DNA of 64,000 bases from Luteitalea sp. TBR-22 (lineage in GTDB: Bacteria; Acidobacteriota; Vicinamibacteria; Vicinamibacterales; Vicinamibacteraceae). The position numbers were made by a program, and so were the translations under genes. Below the pieces are notes generated by a model. It did not search any database and was not told where the DNA came from. It saw only the letters and a list, made by a program, of their open reading frames with translations. Shown in pieces: positions 15,433-24,660 of this stretch. Location: assembly GCF_016865485.1 (NCBI RefSeq), contig NZ_AP024452.1, positions 4,300,501 to 4,364,500 on the forward strand. The letters run 5' to 3'. Within the stretch, counting starts at the first letter, position 1, and each line of letters starts with the position of its first letter.

Positions 15433-17643
15433 TCAGCGACGGCCTGCTCGCAAGGCCACACCTACCTGCACCGACGCGCCGGGCATCGGGTAGCCGGGGC
15501 GGTAGGCGTACGTCGTGTCGAACAGGTTCTCGACGGCCACGAACAGGTCGGCCCGGCCACCGCTGCGTGGCAGCGTGACCGACGGGCGTGCGTTGACCAC
15601 CGTGAACCCGTCCACCTGCTGGGGGTTGACCGCCGTCGCCGTGCGCGCACGGGCGAGCACCGTCATCGCCGACTGGTGCTGCACGTCCACGGCGAGCTGG
15701 AGGGGACCGAACCGCCCGGTGAGCGCCGCGACGATCGAGCGCTCGGGCAGGTACGGCAACGACGGAATCGACGCATCGAGCAGCGTGCCTCCCACGAACG
15801 CCCGCCAGCCGGCGCCGAGGTCCTGCTGGACCGAGACGTCGAGGCCGCGCACCGTGTGGGCGCCGAGATTGAGGAACGTCGGCCGCGCCACGCGCGGCGG
15901 AAAGGCGAAGACGTACCGCCTGGCGTACTCGTCGTGGAAGACGGCGGCATCCACGCTCGTGCCGCGGCGCGGGGTGAGCGCCACGCCCACCTCGACGTGA
16001 TCGACCTGCTCGGCCTCGAGTTGGCGCCACGACTGGCCGAGCGGCGGAATCAGCCCGGAGAGCGCCACGACCTCCTGCCCCGGATACGACAGCCCGCGCG
16101 CGTAGCTGACGCGTGCCGCCAGCACGCCACCGGCGCGCACGACGAGGCCGGCGTGCGGACTGGCGGCCGACGGAAACACCGAGTGGTCGTAGACTCGCAC
16201 GCCTGCCGACGGCTGGATCGACCACGTCCCTCCGATCGGCACGACGCGGTCGGCCGCGACGTGTGGCCCGACGATGGTCAGCGTGTCGCCCTCGAAGCGC
16301 GAGGGCGGCACCGGCGGCACCGTGTCGTAGCGCACGTCGCCGTCGATGCGGTCGACGTCGAGGCCGGCCGACACGTGCACGCCGGCCCACGCCAGCACCT
16401 CCTCGCGCCAGCGCACGCCCGAGAGCGCGAACCGGGTGAACGTGTCGCCGTCGGGCGGCGGCTGGCCGCGCCAGTTCCCCTCACCGCGGTTGGCGTAGGC
16501 CTGCAGGCTTCCGTTGACGCTGGCCCCGACGTGCGCGAGCGACAGCGTCGCGAGCGTCCCGCTGGTGCCGAAGCGCCCTGCCCTCGTGTCGGGCTGACCA
16601 ACCACTCCCGGATCCGAGGCGTCGTTGTCGGCCGCCAGCGCCGTCGCGGCGACGGTCCATCCCGGCGCAATCCGCCAGCCGAGCCGCACGAACAGATTGG
16701 CCAGCCGGCCGTCGGCGGCGGGGCGATGACCGTCGGACCGCGCGAAACCCTGCGCCACGGCGAAGTCCCACGCCCCGGCTCGACCGCTGACCTCGGCCTG
16801 CTGCACCACGGTGGAGAAGCTGCCGGCGCTGGCGCGCAGCGATGCGCCCACGCCCTCGCCGCGCGCCCGCCGCGTCGAGAGGTCGATCGCGGCAAACGCA
16901 TTGCCGAACGCCTCGGGCTGCGGCCCCTTGTGCACCTGCACGGCATCGAGGCTGCTCACCGGCAGCAGGTCCAGCAGCGGATGCCCCCAGATGCCCATGT
17001 AGAACGGCACCCCGTCGACGTAGGTCTTGAGCTCGCTGCCGGGACGGCTCATGCCCGTGCCCCGCACGAACACCGCACCGCCCGACTCGCCGCCGAAGGC
17101 CCCCACCGGGTTGAACCGCGAGATGGTGACGCCCGGCGTCCTGCGCAACGCCGAGGCCAGGTCGACGGCGTTCAACTGCTCGACCTGCAGGTCGGTGACG
17201 ACGGTGCGGCTGGCGCCGAAGGAATCGACCGTCGTCGCATCGACGACGAGCGGGCTGACCGACACCTGTTCCTCCCACCGTTCGAGGGCGAGCACGACCC
17301 GCATCGGCGCGTCGTCGGCCGGGACGGCGAGGCGGCTCGGCTCGAAGCGCGGTCGCTCGATGCGGACCTCGGCCGGCGACGCGGCGGCGTCCACGCGCAG
17401 CGTGAAACGGCCCTCGCCGTCGGTGGACGTGGAGGCCACCGTCGCGCCCGCCGTCGTCACGACCGTCACCGTGGCGGCAGGCACGCTGCGTCCCGCGGGA
17501 TCGAGCACGGTGCCCGACAGCACGCGGGACTGCGCACGCAGGCCGACGCTCGCTGCCGCGACCAGCGCGAGCACCATCGTCAGGGCCCGCAGGCCGCGAG
17601 GCACACGTGCGGCGCCGATACATCGCAAGTTCGTCAATCTCAT
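15433..17643 (-). CDS. TonB-dependent outer membrane receptor
   Basis: The 736-aa protein has a signal peptide (about residues 1-38, ending GLRAQS), a carboxypeptidase-regulatory-like beta domain at about 41-115 (LSGTVLDPAGRSVPAATVTV), a plug domain at about 130-250 (LASALRRTPGVTISRFN, then VFVRGTGMSRPG and YVDGVPFYMG), and a C-terminal 22-strand-type barrel with VENLFDTTYAYRPGYPMPG near the end. It should import a bulky ligand through the outer membrane using TonB energy. No TonB box is obvious and I saw no cobalamin riboswitch in the 165-bp leader. The final residue is Arg rather than the usual aromatic one. Confidence 0.92.
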   Translation of the reverse strand: MRLTNLRCIGAARVPRGLRALTMVLALVAAASVGLRAQSRVLSGTVLDPAGRSVPAATVTVVTTAGATVASTSTDGEGRFTLRVDAAASPAEVRIERPRFEPSRLAVPADDAPMRVVLALERWEEQVSVSPLVVDATTVDSFGASRTVVTDLQVEQLNAVDLASALRRTPGVTISRFNPVGAFGGESGGAVFVRGTGMSRPGSELKTYVDGVPFYMGIWGHPLLDLLPVSSLDAVQVHKGPQPEAFGNAFAAIDLSTRRARGEGVGASLRASAGSFSTVVQQAEVSGRAGAWDFAVAQGFARSDGHRPAADGRLANLFVRLGWRIAPGWTVAATALAADNDASDPGVVGQPDTRAGRFGTSGTLATLSLAHVGASVNGSLQAYANRGEGNWRGQPPPDGDTFTRFALSGVRWREEVLAWAGVHVSAGLDVDRIDGDVRYDTVPPVPPSRFEGDTLTIVGPHVAADRVVPIGGTWSIQPSAGVRVYDHSVFPSAASPHAGLVVRAGGVLAARVSYARGLSYPGQEVVALSGLIPPLGQSWRQLEAEQVDHVEVGVALTPRRGTSVDAAVFHDEYARRYVFAFPPRVARPTFLNLGAHTVRGLDVSVQQDLGAGWRAFVGGTLLDASIPSLPYLPERSIVAALTGRFGPLQLAVDVQHQSAMTVLARARTATAVNPQQVDGFTVVNARPSVTLPRSGGRADLFVAVENLFDTTYAYRPGYPMPGASVQVGVALRAGRR

Positions 17644-17808
17644 CTGGAAGTGTGCGCCGGCTGGTGCGGACCGCGGGGCGAACCAGACGATTCTATCCGC
17701 TGGTGCGCACCCGGCGCGCCGGCGCGCCTCGATGGCGACGGGTTCGCGCGCCCGGACGGGCGAACCGGCACGGCCCGGATGCGTATCTCATGAGTCTAGG
17801 AGGTTCCG

Positions 17809-18240
17809 GTGCCCATCCGCTGGACACACACGATCGACGACATCGACTGGCACGAACTGGAAGCGCTGTATCGGGCCGCACCGCTCGGCAACAAGAACGC
17901 CGACGACCTGCGCGTGGCGTATGCCAACAGCCGCTATCGCTGCTTTGCATGGGAGGACGGCCGCCTGGTCGGGGCGGGGCGCGCGCTCGCCGACGGCGTG
18001 GACTGCTCCTACGTGTGCGACGTGGCCGTGCTGCCCAGCCACCAGGGCACCGGGGTCGGCAAGGCCATCGTCCAGCAGCTGGTCGACCTGTCGCGCGGCC
18101 ACCGGAAGATCATCCTGTACGCGGTGCCCGGCAAGGAGGCGTTCTACCGGCGCTTCGGCTTCCTCAGGATGCGCACGGCCATGGCCATCTTCCCGGATCA
18201 GGCCAAGGCGATCGCCGACGGGTACGTCAGCGAGGACTGA
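17809..18240 (+). CDS. GNAT-family N-acetyltransferase
   Basis: The 143-aa protein starts at a GTG preceded by AGGAGG 5 bp upstream. It has the GNAT fold signature: strand DVAVLPSHQ followed by the acetyl-CoA pyrophosphate loop QGTGVG (residues 79-84) and helix KAIVQQLVDLS, then the typical late motif AFYRRFGF. It transfers an acetyl group from acetyl-CoA to an amine; the substrate is unknown. It is convergent with the oxidoreductase gene, whose stop lies 5 bp away. Confidence 0.9.
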   Translation: MPIRWTHTIDDIDWHELEALYRAAPLGNKNADDLRVAYANSRYRCFAWEDGRLVGAGRALADGVDCSYVCDVAVLPSHQGTGVGKAIVQQLVDLSRGHRKIILYAVPGKEAFYRRFGFLRMRTAMAIFPDQAKAIADGYVSED

Positions 18241-18244
18241 CGCA

Positions 18245-19405
18245 TCACGGGGCGGACATCATGACCACGACCTTGCCGCGAGCCCGTCCCTGCTCGAGAT
18301 AGCGGATCGCCTCGGCCGCCTGCGCGAACGGCAGCGTCCGGTCGATCTGCGTGCGCAGCGTCCCATCCGAGAGCCATCGTGCGACGAGGTCGAGGTCGGC
18401 CGCGTTGGCCTTCGTGACGAAGAAGGTCATCGTCGACGACCCGACCCGGGATCGCAGCATCATCGCGAGCACCCGCGGCAGCGGGCCGAGCCACACCGCG
18501 TCGTGGGGCGTGCCGCCGCCGATGCCGACGTAGCGTCCGCCCTCCGCCAGGACGCCGCGGATGGCCCCGAGGGCGTGGTTGCCGACGGTGTCGAAGATCA
18601 CGTCGTACCTGTCGGGCAGGCGCGTCACGTCGGCGCGGGTGTAGTCGATGACGCGTTGCGCCCCGAGGCCCTTCACCATCGCGACGTTGCGCGTGCTGCA
18701 CACGCCGGTGACGGTGGCGCCCAGCTGCCGTGCAATCTGCACGGCGAAGGTCCCGACCCCACCCGACGCCCCGTTCACCAGGACCTGCTGCCCGCGCCGT
18801 ACCTGCCCGTGGTCGCGCAAGCCCTGCAGGGCCGTGATGGCGGCCAGGGGCGCCGCCGCGGCGGCCTCGAAGGACACCCCGTCCGGCTTGCGCACGACAC
18901 GCGTCGTCGGCACCACCACGTACTCGGCGAGCGCCCCGTTTCGCATGCCGAACACCGCATCGCCGACGGCAAGGCTGTGCACGCCTGGACCGACGGCCGC
19001 GACGATGCCGGCAAAGTCGACGCCGACACGGATGTCGGAGGGCTTGCGCAGCCCGGTCGACAGCCGCATCACGCGCGGCACGCCGCGCATCTGGTGCCAG
19101 TCGACAGGGTTGACCGACGCCGCGCGCACCCGCACGAGCACCTCGCCCGGGCCGGGCGACGGGCGCGCGATCCGCGCCATTCGGAGCACGTCCGGGCCGC
19201 CGTACTCGCACTGCACGAGGGCGGCCATCGGCGTCGGTCCGGTCGGCAGTGGTCCCTGGTCGCAGACGTTGCCCGACCGCACGTACGCGACCGTGAAGGC
19301 AACGCCGAGCACCACGAGCGCGGCGCTCACTCCCCAGCGAAGCACGCGCCCGACGCGGCTCCGCCAGGCTCCCCGATCGACCCGCCCCTTCGTCATGACT
19401 CTCAT
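18245..19405 (-). CDS. Membrane-anchored MDR-family zinc-free alcohol dehydrogenase/quinone oxidoreductase
   Basis: From the ATG at 19405 the protein is 386 aa. After a charged start, residues about 18-40 form a transmembrane helix (VSAALVVLGVAFTVAY), an unusual addition. The rest is a medium-chain reductase: GroES-like part with PGPGEVLVRVRAASVNPVDW, Rossmann part with NGASGGVGTFAVQIARQLGA (the NADPH-binding AxGGVG), and a substrate-domain end. It lacks the Cys/His zinc ligands of classical alcohol dehydrogenases, matching the quinone reductase/reticulon-4-interacting group. Frames extending to 19675 have no ribosome site and low-quality composition. An ATG three codons further in is an alternative start. 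Confidence 0.87.
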   Translation of the reverse strand: MRVMTKGRVDRGAWRSRVGRVLRWGVSAALVVLGVAFTVAYVRSGNVCDQGPLPTGPTPMAALVQCEYGGPDVLRMARIARPSPGPGEVLVRVRAASVNPVDWHQMRGVPRVMRLSTGLRKPSDIRVGVDFAGIVAAVGPGVHSLAVGDAVFGMRNGALAEYVVVPTTRVVRKPDGVSFEAAAAAPLAAITALQGLRDHGQVRRGQQVLVNGASGGVGTFAVQIARQLGATVTGVCSTRNVAMVKGLGAQRVIDYTRADVTRLPDRYDVIFDTVGNHALGAIRGVLAEGGRYVGIGGGTPHDAVWLGPLPRVLAMMLRSRVGSSTMTFFVTKANAADLDLVARWLSDGTLRTQIDRTLPFAQAAEAIRYLEQGRARGKVVVMMSAP

Positions 19406-19640
19406 GGGACGGCCGCCGAGGGCCAGCGGTTCAGCGCCAGCGGGCGAGCAGGTGTGATGAACCCGGAAGCCGGAGCTGGAAGCCGGGGTCCGGCGAGCCC
19501 GTGACTGGCGCGGCATCGCCGCACTGTTCGGCCCGGCGCCAGCCGGCCGACTTACCGGATTTCCGGCGTGACTATCAGAATCGTCTGACAGACGCCGGAG
19601 AGTCGGCGGTGCTACCGTGGGCGATCGGAGAGGCTCGCCC

Positions 19641-19865
19641 ATGCCCAGTCGCACGGCCGTCGAAGGCGTGCTCACGCGCGTCCGGCCCTACCTCGCTGCC
19701 GACGGTGGCGACATCCAGCTGGTGGAGCTGGCGGGCGACGAGGTGCGCATACGGCTGGTCGGTGCGTGCGCCGACTGTCCCACCTCCCACATGACCCTCC
19801 ACGTCGGCATCGAGCGGGCGCTGCGCCGCCTCGACCCGGGCCTGCGCCTCGTCCAGGTGGCGTGA
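19641..19865 (+). CDS. NifU-like C-terminal-domain iron-sulfur scaffold protein
   Basis: A 74-aa protein with the NifU C-terminal domain only: ADGGDIQLVEL at residues 20-30 and the cluster-binding CADC motif at Cys43 and Cys46. Such stand-alone domains (Nfu-type) carry or transfer [4Fe-4S] clusters. The ATG at 19641 follows GGAGAGG; a GTG at 19617 would add eight residues without a better site. One base separates its stop from the sigma-54 activator start, so the two are almost certainly one transcript, an uncommon pairing. Confidence 0.9.
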   Translation: MPSRTAVEGVLTRVRPYLAADGGDIQLVELAGDEVRIRLVGACADCPTSHMTLHVGIERALRRLDPGLRLVQVA

Positions 19866-19866
19866 C

Positions 19867-20997
<1,131 letters not shown>

Positions 20998-21002
20998 GGA
21001 TG

Positions 21003-21077
21003 GCAGTCGGCAGTCGGCTGTCGGCAGTCGGCAGTCGGCAGTCGGCTGTCGGCTGTCGGCTGTCGGCAGTCGGCAGG
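21003..21077. repeat. Heptamer tandem repeat (GCAGTCG/GCTGTCG)n
   Basis: Ten consecutive 7-bp units, six GCAGTCG and four GCTGTCG, plus a partial unit begin 6 bp after the sigma-54 activator stop. The only variation is A/T at the third position, so the array is young or kept uniform. Confidence 0.9.
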
Positions 21078-21088
21078 AAGATCACTGA

Positions 21089-21110
21089 CCGTCGACATGA
21101 ATGTCGACGG
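21089..21110. repeat. Perfect palindrome in the convergent spacer
   Basis: CCGTCGACAT and ATGTCGACGG form a perfect 10-bp stem around GA. It is related in sequence to the CGGTCGACCT hairpin 50 bp further right and to hairpins near 51136 and 62271. Confidence 0.6.
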
Positions 21111-21158
21111 CCACAGACTGCCCACTGATCGCCGGCGCGAACTCCCGACGGTTCGTAG

Positions 21159-21180
21159 CGGTCGACCTTCAGGTCGACCG
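21159..21180. terminator. Perfect hairpin closing the cbb3 oxidase operon
   Basis: CGGTCGACCT and AGGTCGACCG pair perfectly over 10 bp around TC, headed by GTAG. It lies just 5 bp beyond the TauE/SafE stop at 21185, where the operon transcript would end. It has no U-run and belongs to the dispersed GTAGC hairpin family, so its role as terminator is likely but not certain. Confidence 0.5.
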
Positions 21181-21184
21181 TGAG

Positions 21185-21913
21185 TCAGTGGTGGTGTGCG
21201 TGGACGGCGGTGTCGGTGGCGGCTGCTGGCGCATGCGCGCCGTGGGGCGCCGACACGCCGCGCATGATGAGCAGCACGCCGACGAGCGCGAGGGCCACGG
21301 GCGCGGCGGAGCGCATGACGCGCGGCACTCGGGCGGTGAACGCACCGCCGGCGATGCCGAGCGCGGCGAGCACGGGGGTGGTGCCCACCGCAAAGGCGCC
21401 CATGAACAGCAGCGCCTGACCGAAGTGCCCGAAGCCTGCGGCTGCCGTCAGCGCGGCGTAGAGCAGGCCACAGGGAAGCAGACCGTTCAGGGCTCCGAAC
21501 AGCAGCGGTCCACTCACCTGGTGGGTGCGCATCCACGCGCCGGCGCGCCCGAGCGCGCCGGTGACGCCAGCCGCGAGCCGGTGGGTGCCCAGTCGCGCGG
21601 ACACGACGCGGGTCGCCGCCAGTCCCTGCAGCAGGAGCGCGACGCCAGCCAGGATCGCCAGGGCACGGCCGAGCCCGAGCTGCGCGAGCGCGCTGCCCGC
21701 CAGGCCTGCCGCGGCGCCGAGCACGAGATACGTGCAGAGGCGCCCGAGATGGTAGAGCGTCGCGTGGGTGGCCAGACGCGGCGTCGACACGTGGGCGTGG
21801 GCGCCGAGCCCCTGCCCCTTGGGCGTCGCCAGCAGCACGAGCGGCCCGCACATCGCCGCGCAATGCCCGCTGCCCACCAGGCCGAAGGCGAGGCCGGCCA
21901 GCAGCGCGGTCAT
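21185..21913 (-). CDS. TauE/SafE-family membrane protein of the cbb3 oxidase cluster
   Basis: The 242-aa protein has about six transmembrane helices and opens with the conserved GSGHCAAMCGPL motif (about residues 14-25) that marks the branch of TauE/SafE proteins encoded in cbb3 oxidase clusters; the Cys and His are candidate metal ligands. A second conserved element, NGLLPCGLLYAALTAA, lies near 150-165. The His-rich end (HAHHH) supports metal handling. It probably moves copper or helps cofactor delivery to the oxidase. It overlaps the ccoH stop by 4 bp (ATGA) and is the last gene of the operon. Confidence 0.88.
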   Translation of the reverse strand: MTALLAGLAFGLVGSGHCAAMCGPLVLLATPKGQGLGAHAHVSTPRLATHATLYHLGRLCTYLVLGAAAGLAGSALAQLGLGRALAILAGVALLLQGLAATRVVSARLGTHRLAAGVTGALGRAGAWMRTHQVSGPLLFGALNGLLPCGLLYAALTAAAGFGHFGQALLFMGAFAVGTTPVLAALGIAGGAFTARVPRVMRSAAPVALALVGVLLIMRGVSAPHGAHAPAAATDTAVHAHHH

Positions 21914-22356
21914 GGCAGGCGGATGTCGCGCTCGACGTAGTAGTCGCGCCCGTCGGCCGACCACTGCAGCTTGATCCGCCAGTGCCCGCTCGGCAGGCCC
22001 GCGGTGGCCATGACCTGGGCACCGTCCGCGCCAGGAACGAGCGCCTCGGCGCGATCGGCGCGCGCATCCGACGCGCGGTACAGCGTCGCCGTGCCGCGCA
22101 CGCGCGAGGCCATCTCCCGTGGCAACTGCAGGCGCACCTGCCCGCCCTCCACGCGCGCCGACACGGCCTGGCCGAGCCCGTCGGCATTGGCCGTCGCCTG
22201 CATGCGGCGATCGTGGGCGAGCGCCTGCGCGTAGTAGTCGTCGCTCACGAGCTCGACGTCGCGGGTCATGGCGAAGGCCACGAAGCCGACGGTGCTCAGC
22301 GCGAAGGCCGTGTAGAAGATGGCGATCGCGACGCCCCAATGAATGCGGATCTTCAT
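21910..22356 (-). CDS. ccoH: FixH/CcoH-family oxidase assembly protein
   Basis: The 148-aa protein has one N-terminal transmembrane helix (about residues 8-30) and a periplasmic domain with the family pattern LVSDDYYAQALAHDRR at about 37-52 and a beta-rich end (SGHWRIKLQWSADGRDYYVERDI). FixH proteins are needed to assemble or stabilise cbb3 cytochrome oxidase. It lies between ccoG (3-bp gap) and the TauE/SafE gene (4-bp overlap), the normal setting for ccoH. Confidence 0.9.
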   Translation of the reverse strand: MKIRIHWGVAIAIFYTAFALSTVGFVAFAMTRDVELVSDDYYAQALAHDRRMQATANADGLGQAVSARVEGGQVRLQLPREMASRVRGTATLYRASDARADRAEALVPGADGAQVMATAGLPSGHWRIKLQWSADGRDYYVERDIRLP

Positions 22357-22359
22357 GCC

Positions 22360-23850
22360 TCAGTCCTTGCGCTCGCGGCGCTCGCGCCCGTCGTGGCGCT
22401 CCTCGCGTCCGTCATGGTGCTCCTCGGCGTTGGGAATGGCCAGGAACGACGTGTCGACCATCTCCACGAGTTCGCCGGCCTGCGTCACCTCGATGCGGAC
22501 GGGCGTGCTGGTGCCGGTCACGGCCGATCCGGGCAGGCGCAGGAGCAAGCGGCTCTGGATGATGCCGTACGGCGCCATGTCGCCGATCGGGCCGAGCGGC
22601 GTGATGCTGCCGCCCTTCGGCTCGACGACGCGGTACTGCAGCGTGTACGGCGAGTTGGTGCGGTTGATCACCTGCACGTTGTAGAAGTTGCTCACCTCGC
22701 CGTCGTCGAGGGTGGTCTGCAGCGTGCCGGGCTGGCGGAGGATCAGCACGTCCATCGCCGGACGACGCGCGATGAGCGTCGCCGCCGTCGCCAACATCAG
22801 CAGCCAGACGGTGGCGTACGCCTTCACGCGCCAGCTCAGGCGGTTGGGCTGGCTCGTGCGGACCGCCTCCTCCGACGTGTAGCGGATCAGGCCCTTCGGC
22901 CGCTCGATGCGCGCCATCACGTCGTCGCAGGCGTCGGCGCACGCGGTGCACGCGACGCATTCGAGCTGGATGCCGTTGCGGATGTCGATGCCGGTCGGGC
23001 ACACGGTGACGCACTGCCCGCAGTCGATGCAGTCGCCCCTCGCCGCCTCCTGCGCCCCGCGGGTCATGCGACCGCGCGGCTCGCCGCGGGTGCGGTCGTA
23101 GGTGATGGTGATGGTGTTCTGGTCGACCAGCGCGCCCATCACCCGGCCATAGGGGCACGCCAGGGTGCACGCCTGCTCGCGGAAGCGCGCGAACACGGCA
23201 TAGAACACGAGGCTGAAGACGGTGATCGCGAACAGGCCGGCGACGTGCTCGCGCGGCGGGTCGGTGACGATGGTCCAGAGCGTGTCGGCGCTGATGATGT
23301 AGGCCAGGAACACGTTGGCGATCAGGAACGACAGCCCGAAGAAGATGGCGTGCTTGAGCGCCTTGCGCCACGCGGTGTCGAAGGTGATCGGGGCCTTGTC
23401 GCGCCGCACCTGCTGCTGCGCCGATCCCTCGATCAGCCACTCGATCTTGCGGAACAGCATCTCGAGGAAGATCGTCTGCGGGCACATCCAGCCGCACCAG
23501 ATGCGTCCGACCGCCGAGGTCACCAGGGCGATGGTCAGGAAGCCGGTGAGCACGCACAGCACGAGCAGGTAGAAGTCCTGCGGCCAGAAGACGATGCCGA
23601 AGACGATGAACTTCCGCTCGAGGACGTTGAGCAGCAGGATGGGCTGCCCGTGCAGCGTGACGAACGGCCCGAAGAACAGCAGCGCCAGCAGCACGTAGCT
23701 GACGTACGTCCGGGCGGCGTAGAACCGCCCGGACGGCTTGCGTGCATAGACCCACTTGCGCCGGCCGTCCTTGTGGACGCTGGCCAGTTCGTTCCGGAAG
23801 TCGTCGTGATCCTCGTCGAACCCGTGGGGCGCCGTGGTCTCGGTCGTCAT
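22360..23850 (-). CDS. ccoG: cbb3 oxidase accessory iron-sulfur protein CcoG (FixG)
   Basis: The 496-aa membrane protein has about five transmembrane helices, the conserved IWCGWMCPQTIFLE element near residue 120, and two ferredoxin-type clusters: CIDCGQCVTVCP and CVACTACADAC in the 255-305 region. The C-terminal part is an Ig-like periplasmic domain (IgG-like IG domain of the CcoG family). CcoG reduces Cu(II) to Cu(I) for oxidase assembly. All expected cysteines are present. It starts 7 bp after the ccoP stop. The final 20 residues are a charged His/Arg/Glu tail with no known role. Confidence 0.95.
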   Translation of the reverse strand: MTTETTAPHGFDEDHDDFRNELASVHKDGRRKWVYARKPSGRFYAARTYVSYVLLALLFFGPFVTLHGQPILLLNVLERKFIVFGIVFWPQDFYLLVLCVLTGFLTIALVTSAVGRIWCGWMCPQTIFLEMLFRKIEWLIEGSAQQQVRRDKAPITFDTAWRKALKHAIFFGLSFLIANVFLAYIISADTLWTIVTDPPREHVAGLFAITVFSLVFYAVFARFREQACTLACPYGRVMGALVDQNTITITYDRTRGEPRGRMTRGAQEAARGDCIDCGQCVTVCPTGIDIRNGIQLECVACTACADACDDVMARIERPKGLIRYTSEEAVRTSQPNRLSWRVKAYATVWLLMLATAATLIARRPAMDVLILRQPGTLQTTLDDGEVSNFYNVQVINRTNSPYTLQYRVVEPKGGSITPLGPIGDMAPYGIIQSRLLLRLPGSAVTGTSTPVRIEVTQAGELVEMVDTSFLAIPNAEEHHDGREERHDGRERRERKD

Positions 23851-23857
23851 GGTCTGG

Positions 23858-24448
23858 CTAGCTGCAGGGCTTTTCCCGATCGGGGTTGACCGCGCGCGGG
23901 TTGACGGGGTTGCTCCCCTGCTTCGAGAGCACGTAGCTCACCACCTGCAGGAGCTGCTCGTCCGACAGCTTCTTGCCGCTGCCGTACGGCAGCATGCCGA
24001 GCGGCGGGAAGCCCGTGGTCACGTTCTTGACCAGTTCCGCCGGCGTGCAGCCGTGGATCCACAGGTTGTCGGTGAGGTTCGGGCCCACGAGGCCGCCGAG
24101 GTCCTTGCGGTGGCACGAATGGCACAGGTTGTCGTTGCCCTCGAAGATGGCCTGGCCCCTGGCGAGGCTGTCGGCGTCGGTGAGGGCGGCGAGCGTCGCG
24201 GTCGGCCCGGCCGCCTTCGGCCGGGTGGCGGCGAGGCGATTGGCCGCCTCGACCTCCGCGTTGTACTCGGCCACCATGCCCGGCTGCCCCCAGATCGGCG
24301 TGGGAAGCATGTGGTAATTGATCGCGTACACGATCCCGAAGACGATGGTGAAGTAGAAGCCATAGAGCCACCACCGCGGCAGCGCGTTGTCGAACTCGCG
24401 GATGCCGTCGTACTCGTGGCTGAGCAGTTCGTCCTTCTTGTCGCTCAC
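23858..24448 (-). CDS. ccoP: cbb3 oxidase subunit CcoP, mono-heme short form
   Basis: The 196-aa protein starts at a GTG that overlaps the ccoQ stop by 4 bp. The N-terminus has the CcoP signature HEYDGIREFDNALPRWW and one transmembrane helix at about residues 27-48. The rest is a single cytochrome c domain with CHSCH near 110 and a likely Met ligand in GMLPYG. Classical CcoP is about 300 aa with two CxxCH motifs; here only one exists, so this subunit carries one heme c. It should pass electrons from cytochrome c to CcoO. The reading frame is intact, so it is a real short form rather than a truncation. Confidence 0.93.
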   Translation of the reverse strand: MSDKKDELLSHEYDGIREFDNALPRWWLYGFYFTIVFGIVYAINYHMLPTPIWGQPGMVAEYNAEVEAANRLAATRPKAAGPTATLAALTDADSLARGQAIFEGNDNLCHSCHRKDLGGLVGPNLTDNLWIHGCTPAELVKNVTTGFPPLGMLPYGSGKKLSDEQLLQVVSYVLSKQGSNPVNPRAVNPDREKPCS

Positions 24449-24660
24449 AGCTTGGCTCCTCGCAGGGCGTCGCGGCGCGCCTCGGGCGCGGACGGGTACG
24501 CATCATCGTCGAGCGGCAGGGACGCGTAGGTCGCCAGGTCGCGGCGATCCAGACGCAGCGCCCACACCAGCATCACGACGAACACGGTCAGGAAGATGAG
24601 CAGGGAGAGGACGGGAAACACCTCGATCCCCACGATCGTGCGGAGCACTTCCTTGTACAT
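24445..24660 (-). CDS. ccoQ: cbb3 oxidase small subunit CcoQ
   Basis: The 71-aa protein has one transmembrane helix at about residues 16-37 (PVLSLLIFLTVFVVMLVWAL) followed by a short charged tail with RLDRRDLATYASLPLDDD, the usual CcoQ layout. CcoQ stabilises the oxidase complex. Its ATG shares one base with the ccoNO stop (TGATG), and its stop lies inside the ccoP start, so translation of the three is tightly coupled. Confidence 0.9.
   Translation of the reverse strand: MYKEVLRTIVGIEVFPVLSLLIFLTVFVVMLVWALRLDRRDLATYASLPLDDDAYPSAPEARRDALRGAKL

Noticed and set aside
17644-17808. Cobalamin or other riboswitch in the TonB receptor leader
   Set aside because: I looked for a B12-box-like element and a structured leader in these 165 bp and saw none.
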